This document shows, in pieces, positions 60,259-64,000 of a stretch of 64,000 bases of DNA. The stretch is taken from positions 23,969-87,968 of the forward strand of contig JBMONC010000048.1 of NCBI GenBank assembly GCA_049324875.1, read 5' to 3'. The notes beneath the pieces were generated by a model, which was given only the letters and a program-made list of their open reading frames with translations, was not told the origin of the DNA and did no database searches. The stretch is from JAWLHU01 sp049324875 (GTDB taxonomy: Bacteria; Bacillota; Sulfobacillia; Symbiobacteriales; Symbiobacteriaceae). Made by a program: the position numbers and the translations under genes. Position 1 is the stretch's first letter, and each line of letters opens with the position of its first letter.

Positions 60259-61457
60259 GCTTTCTCGAGACGCTGCGGGTGGCCTGGGAGGCGCTGGTGG
60301 CCAACAAGCTCCGCTCGGCGCTGACCATGCTGGGGATCATCATCGGCGTCGGCTCGGTGATCGCCGTCATCGCCATCGGCCGCGGGACGCAGGCGGCGGT
60401 GGTGGGCGAGCTGCAGGGGCTGGGCGGCCGGATCTTTCAGATCTTCCCCGGCGGCGGCGCCCCCGGTCAGGCGCTGGAGCGGACGGAGCCCTTCCGGGAG
60501 CAGGATATCCAGCTCCTGAAGGGGCTGCTGCCGGATGTGGCCGAGGTGATCTCCTTCCTGCAGATCGGGGCGGTGGTCCGCCAGGAGAAGAACAGCCTGG
60601 AGGCGCCGGTGATCGGCGGGTACGCCGTGATGCCGGAGGTGCTGAACTACAAGCTGCGGGAGGGCCGCTGGTTCAGCCCGGTCGAGGAGCGGGCCGGCGC
60701 CCGGGTGGCGGTGCTCAGCGCCGATGCGGTGGAGAAGCTCTTCGGCGAGGAGGAGGCCCGGGTGGTCGGGGAGCTGGTCTCCATCGAGGGGCTGCCCTTC
60801 CAGGTGATCGGGGTCCTGGCCAAGGAGACCGGGATGCTGAGCCGGCTGGTCGCCCCCGATGACACCGCCCTCTATGTCCCCATCGGTTTCGTGCAGCGGC
60901 TGACCGGCCACCGGGAGCTCTCCGCCCTGATGGTCCAGGTGAAGCCCGGCGCCGATCCCGAGGTGGTGATGAAGGATGCGATCGCCCTGATGGAGCGGAG
61001 CCACGGCGGGGCGAAGTACGGCGGCTTCACCTTCTCCCAGGTGACCGCCTCCCTCACCCAGGTGACCACCATCCTGACCGGGGTGGTGGCGGCCATCGCC
61101 GGGATCTCCCTGGTGGTGGGCGGGGTCGGCATCATGAACATCATGCTGGTCTCGGTGACGGAGCGGACCCGGGAGGTGGGGCTGCGCAAGGCGATCGGCG
61201 CCACCTACCGGGATGTGCTGGTCCAGTTCCTGATCGAGGCGGTGGTGATCTGCCTGGTGGGCGGGGCGATCGGTGTCGGCCTGGCCTCGATCCCGGTCTT
61301 CCTCGTGGGCCGGTGGCTGAAGATCTCCCTGCTGATGGACTGGCAGTCGGTCGGGCTCGCCCTGGGCTTCTCGATCGCCGTGGGGGTGCTCTTCGGGGTC
61401 TATCCCGCCTCGAAGGCGGCCCGGCTGGATCCGATCGAGGCCCTGCGCTACGAGTAA
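60255..61457 (+). CDS. MacB-type ABC permease
   Basis: The 400-residue protein has the MacB arrangement: one N-terminal helix (SALTMLGIIIGVGSVIAVIAIGRG), a ~210-residue periplasmic-type domain (MacB_PCD), and three C-terminal helices of the FtsX domain (ILTGVVAAIAGISLVVGGVGIMNIM, FLIEAVVICLVGGAIGVGL, ALGFSIAVGVLFGVYPASKAARLDPIEALRYE in pieces). The VTERTREVGLRKAIGA loop couples to the ATPase. Substrates of such exporters include peptides and lipoproteins. It completes the exporter; the secreted protein gene follows 18 bases later. Confidence 0.95.
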   Translation: MSFLETLRVAWEALVANKLRSALTMLGIIIGVGSVIAVIAIGRGTQAAVVGELQGLGGRIFQIFPGGGAPGQALERTEPFREQDIQLLKGLLPDVAEVISFLQIGAVVRQEKNSLEAPVIGGYAVMPEVLNYKLREGRWFSPVEERAGARVAVLSADAVEKLFGEEEARVVGELVSIEGLPFQVIGVLAKETGMLSRLVAPDDTALYVPIGFVQRLTGHRELSALMVQVKPGADPEVVMKDAIALMERSHGGAKYGGFTFSQVTASLTQVTTILTGVVAAIAGISLVVGGVGIMNIMLVSVTERTREVGLRKAIGATYRDVLVQFLIEAVVICLVGGAIGVGLASIPVFLVGRWLKISLLMDWQSVGLALGFSIAVGVLFGVYPASKAARLDPIEALRYE

Positions 61458-61475
61458 AGGAGGGATCGAAGCGCC

Positions 61476-63758
61476 ATGCGGAAGGTATGGGCTCTGTTGT
61501 GCTGCGCCCTGCTGCTGGTGGCCGCCTGGCCGGTCCGCGCCGGGGAGCCGCAGGGACTGCTGGTCCGGGTGGGCGGCCCCGCCGGGCAGCCGCTCCCGGG
61601 TGCGGCGGTGGAGGTATACGGGCTGGGCGAGGGGGCGGTCGCCCTGCTAACCACCGGGGAGGACGGGACGGTCCGCCTCCCCTACGCCGGGCGCCGGCTC
61701 TGGATGCTGCGGGTCTCGGCCCGGGGGTACCGGGTCCGGGAGAGCGGCTGGATCGATCCCGCCTATGGCGGGGTGATGAGCTTCAAGCTGGAGCCCTGGG
61801 GCGGCGACCTGCAGGTGCTCCTCCGGGATGAGGCGGGCCGGCCGGTGGCCGGGCGGGTGCTCCTGCTGGCCGCCGGCGGGGCGGTGGTGGCGGACGGGGA
61901 GGCAGCGGGCGGCCGTCTCGCCCTGCAGGAGCTTCCCGCCGGGGAGTACCGGCTGGTCGCCTCCGCCGAGGGGCTCGGCCCGGTCCAGCGGCCGGTCACG
62001 GTGGCGGCCGGCCGGGTGGCGGTGGAGCGGGTGGTCCTGCAGCCCCGCAGCTTCGCCGCCGCGGGCGAGGTGGTGGACGGCGTGACCCAGCAGCCCCTGC
62101 CCGGGGCCCGGGTGGAGCTGCTCCGAGCAGACGGGGTGGCGCTGGCGAGCGGTGAGGCGGGCCCGGCGGGCCGCTTCCGGCTGACGGCGCCCGCCGGAGG
62201 GCCGGGGGAGTACCGGGTGCGGGTGACGGCGCCGGGCTACGCCCCTGTCGAGACGGCGGCCCGAGAGGCCGGACCCGGCTTCACCCTGGACTTCTCCGGC
62301 GCCGGCCGGATCGAGCTGCTGCCCGCCACCGGCGCCATCGCCGGTACCCTGCTCAGCCAGAGCGGCCAGCCGGTGCCCAACACCCGGGTGGTGCTCCTGC
62401 GGCAGGGGCTGGGCGAGGTGGCCGCCGGCAAGAGCGATGAGGACGGGGCCTTCCGGTTCGAGGGGCTGGCCGCCGGCGAGTCGATCCGCTACCAGGTGGT
62501 GGCCGACGAGGCGCTGGACTACAGCCGGGCGGACTGGCACCACCTGCTGGCCTCCGACTGGGTCCTGGCGAAGCCGGGCATCACCGTCCAGACGCCGGTG
62601 GTCGCCCGGTCCTGGATCGAATACCCGCTGGGGCTGGGCACGGTGGAAGGCCGGGTGACCACCCCCGCCGGGCTCCCGGTGGAGGGGGCGACGGTGGAGC
62701 TGTTCCGCTACACCCGGGTGCAGGCCTCCGCCACCACCGACGAGGATGGCGCCTTCCGCTTCGCCCGGATCGAGGCCAGCGAGAAGGACGGGTTCGGGCT
62801 GACCCCCTACATGCTCCGGATCCGCAAGGATGGGTTCGTGGCCACCCGCGAGGTGAAGGTCGAGGGCGAGCAGCGGACCGCCTTCGGGCTCCCGGCCGGG
62901 GCCCGCCTGCGGGTGGCGGCCACGCTCCACCCCGACCGGGTGGTCCCGCAGGGCCGGGTGACCGACCCGCAGGGCCGGCCGGTGGCCGGGGCGGAGGTCG
63001 CGCTCTCTGTGGCCGGGCAGTCGGAGGTGCTGAGGGCGACCAGCGACGCCGGCGGCTGGTACCGGCTGGCGGAGCTGCCCGTCACCCTGGCCTTCGCCAG
63101 CCTGAGCGTGACGGCGCCCGGCTACCTGCCCACCACCGGCCTGGAGGTGACCGCCGCCCTCGCCGAGGGCGGCCGGCTGCCCACCGTGCAGCTGACCCCG
63201 CGCCGCTCCACCGTGGAGGGCCTGGTGGTCGACCTGACCGGCAGGCCGCTGGGCGGCGCCAGGGTGCGGCTCTGGGCCGGGGGCGCTGTGGCGGCGGAGC
63301 GGCTCTCCGACACCGATGGCTACTATCAGATGGAAGCCGACCTGACCGCCGCCGGGCTGGCCCTGCTGACGGTGGAGCGGGAGGGCTACACCGGGGCCGG
63401 CACGGTGCTGGCGAAGCTGCCGGGCCCCGGGGAGCGGATCAGCCAGCCGCTCTGGCTGCAGCCCGAGACGGCCGCCCTCTCCGGCCGGGTGCTGGATCAG
63501 GCGGGCCGCCCCGTCAGCGGGGTGGCCGTGGAGCTGCTCCTGGAGGGGCAGGGTGTGGTGAAACGGGCGCTCTCCGGGCCGGACGGGAGCTACCGCTTCG
63601 AGCTCCCCCTCCCCCACGGGCCGGCCTGGGCCTGGCTGCGGGCGGAGCCAACCTCCGGCAGCTTCGCCGGCTCGGTCAGCCACGGGCTGGACTACGCCCC
63701 GCTGCTCCGGCTGGGGGCGGGCGAGGCGGTGGTGATCGACCTGCTGGTCGGACCGTAG
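61476..63758 (+). CDS. Secreted protein with eight carboxypeptidase-regulatory-like domains
   Basis: A signal peptide (VWALLCCALLLVAAWPVRAG) leads into a 760-residue mature part built from repeated ~80-90-residue Ig-like domains of the CarboxypepD_reg type. Each starts with a variant of GxVxDxxGRPVxGAxVxL: AGQPLPGAAVEVYG, AGRPVAGRVLLL, TQQPLPGARVELL, SGQPVPNTRVVLL, AGLPVEGATVELF, QGRPVAGAEVALS, TGRPLGGARVRLW and AGRPVSGVAVELL. No catalytic domain or wall anchor is visible. Its place at the end of the MacAB-like operon suggests it works with, or is exported by, that system. Confidence 0.88.
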   Translation: MRKVWALLCCALLLVAAWPVRAGEPQGLLVRVGGPAGQPLPGAAVEVYGLGEGAVALLTTGEDGTVRLPYAGRRLWMLRVSARGYRVRESGWIDPAYGGVMSFKLEPWGGDLQVLLRDEAGRPVAGRVLLLAAGGAVVADGEAAGGRLALQELPAGEYRLVASAEGLGPVQRPVTVAAGRVAVERVVLQPRSFAAAGEVVDGVTQQPLPGARVELLRADGVALASGEAGPAGRFRLTAPAGGPGEYRVRVTAPGYAPVETAAREAGPGFTLDFSGAGRIELLPATGAIAGTLLSQSGQPVPNTRVVLLRQGLGEVAAGKSDEDGAFRFEGLAAGESIRYQVVADEALDYSRADWHHLLASDWVLAKPGITVQTPVVARSWIEYPLGLGTVEGRVTTPAGLPVEGATVELFRYTRVQASATTDEDGAFRFARIEASEKDGFGLTPYMLRIRKDGFVATREVKVEGEQRTAFGLPAGARLRVAATLHPDRVVPQGRVTDPQGRPVAGAEVALSVAGQSEVLRATSDAGGWYRLAELPVTLAFASLSVTAPGYLPTTGLEVTAALAEGGRLPTVQLTPRRSTVEGLVVDLTGRPLGGARVRLWAGGAVAAERLSDTDGYYQMEADLTAAGLALLTVEREGYTGAGTVLAKLPGPGERISQPLWLQPETAALSGRVLDQAGRPVSGVAVELLLEGQGVVKRALSGPDGSYRFELPLPHGPAWAWLRAEPTSGSFAGSVSHGLDYAPLLRLGAGEAVVIDLLVGP

Positions 63759-63773
63759 GGAAGGCAGGGCGAA

Positions 63774-63805
63774 GGGGAGCCCTCCCACCGTCGTGAGGGC
63801 TCCCC
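63774..63805. terminator. Bidirectional terminator at the end of the export operon
   Basis: GGGGAGCCCTC pairs with GAGGGCTCCCC (11 bp, 10-base loop), 15 bases after the operon's last stop and facing a small minus-strand gene. Confidence 0.75.
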
Positions 63806-63826
63806 TGCCCAAAGAAGGGGCGGAAC

Positions 63827-64000
63827 TCACTTCCAAGCTCCGAACCTGCGCTTCCAGTAGAAGAGAAAAGCCGCAGTCACAATCCATGTGGCAGCAATGT
63901 CCACAAGTGGACGCAGACCGAAGAGGACCGGGTAGTAGAGCCAAAGGTCCACACAGGTAATGGCCACCGCACAAGCCACCGTCACCACGATCACCTTCAT
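63827..64000 (-). CDS. Small two-helix membrane protein at the window edge
   Basis: On the minus strand an ATG whose complement is the last three bases of the window opens 57 codons: MKVIVVTVACAVAITCVDLW, then a second hydrophobic stretch LVDIAATWIVTAAFLFYW and a basic tail KRRFGAWK before TGA at 63827. Two membrane helices with a positively charged C-terminus make a plausible small integral membrane protein. The binding site and possibly further 5' sequence lie outside the window. No family recognised. Confidence 0.6.
   Translation of the reverse strand: MKVIVVTVACAVAITCVDLWLYYPVLFGLRPLVDIAATWIVTAAFLFYWKRRFGAWK

Overview
The window looks like chromosome from a high-GC, Gram-positive-type (Firmicutes) bacterium, most like a Symbiobacterium-class thermophile; this is inferred from gene content, not from any marker gene. 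Supporting points are very high GC with strong G/C codon bias, AGGAGG-type ribosome binding sites, many GTG and TTG starts, sigma-A-like promoters, a DUF881 protein, a methionine T-box, a c-di-GMP-I riboswitch, CsoR- and CadC-type operators, and a selenocysteine formate dehydrogenase with heme A synthase, so both anaerobic and aerobic respiration. No rRNA, tRNA, CRISPR array, transposase or phage core gene was seen. One scaffold gap of exactly 100 N lies at 43795-43894.

Layout. 1-9 kb: an edge-truncated SH3 protein, an MFS exporter, DUF881, a DMT exporter and ada (the last two share an Ada-box-like promoter), then an unrecognised three-gene operon (two coiled-coil proteins with a shared C-terminal motif and a VWA-like lipoprotein). 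9-16.6 kb: a formate dehydrogenase cluster (selenoprotein alpha subunit, FeS beta subunit, NrfD-type membrane subunit, AOR-like protein, FdhD) with two CRP/FNR-type sites upstream and a large palindrome inside. 17-25.8 kb: metal stress genes: cadC-cadA-ZIP, with an in-frame TGA in the CadA metal-binding CxxC; a MarR-controlled ArsA ATPase operon; a two-gene chromate transporter with a LysR regulator.

25.8-36 kb: a NatAB-like ABC exporter, L,D-transpeptidase, COG0523 GTPase, a dispersed foldback repeat, an operon of an ArsR-like regulator, a P-loop-less ABC ATPase-like protein and a DUF4173-type membrane protein, then a DUF5667 coiled-coil protein, a HAD phosphatase and a TPR lipoprotein. 36-46 kb: a CsoR-box-controlled CopA fused to a cupredoxin-like domain, GNAT, CtaA, a membrane EEP phosphatase, a second foldback repeat, a polysaccharide deacetylase and T-box-controlled metS. 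46-56.5 kb: an 11-bp tandem repeat, a tail-fibre-like surface protein, a c-di-GMP riboswitch ahead of a 918-residue secreted protein, a broken thioredoxin reductase, DUF402, an orphan T-box, a membrane LuxR regulator, a CoA-transferase and an ArsR/Cys-rich pair. 57-64 kb: a MacAB-like export operon ending in a secreted protein with eight carboxypeptidase-regulatory-like domains.

The most notable signals are the candidate selenocysteine in CadA (UxxC, with a SECIS-like hairpin), the c-di-GMP riboswitch target, the predicted Ada regulon, the three-gene operon at 6.2-8.65 kb, the P-loop-less ABC protein, and a repeat family whose hairpin stem covaries between copies.
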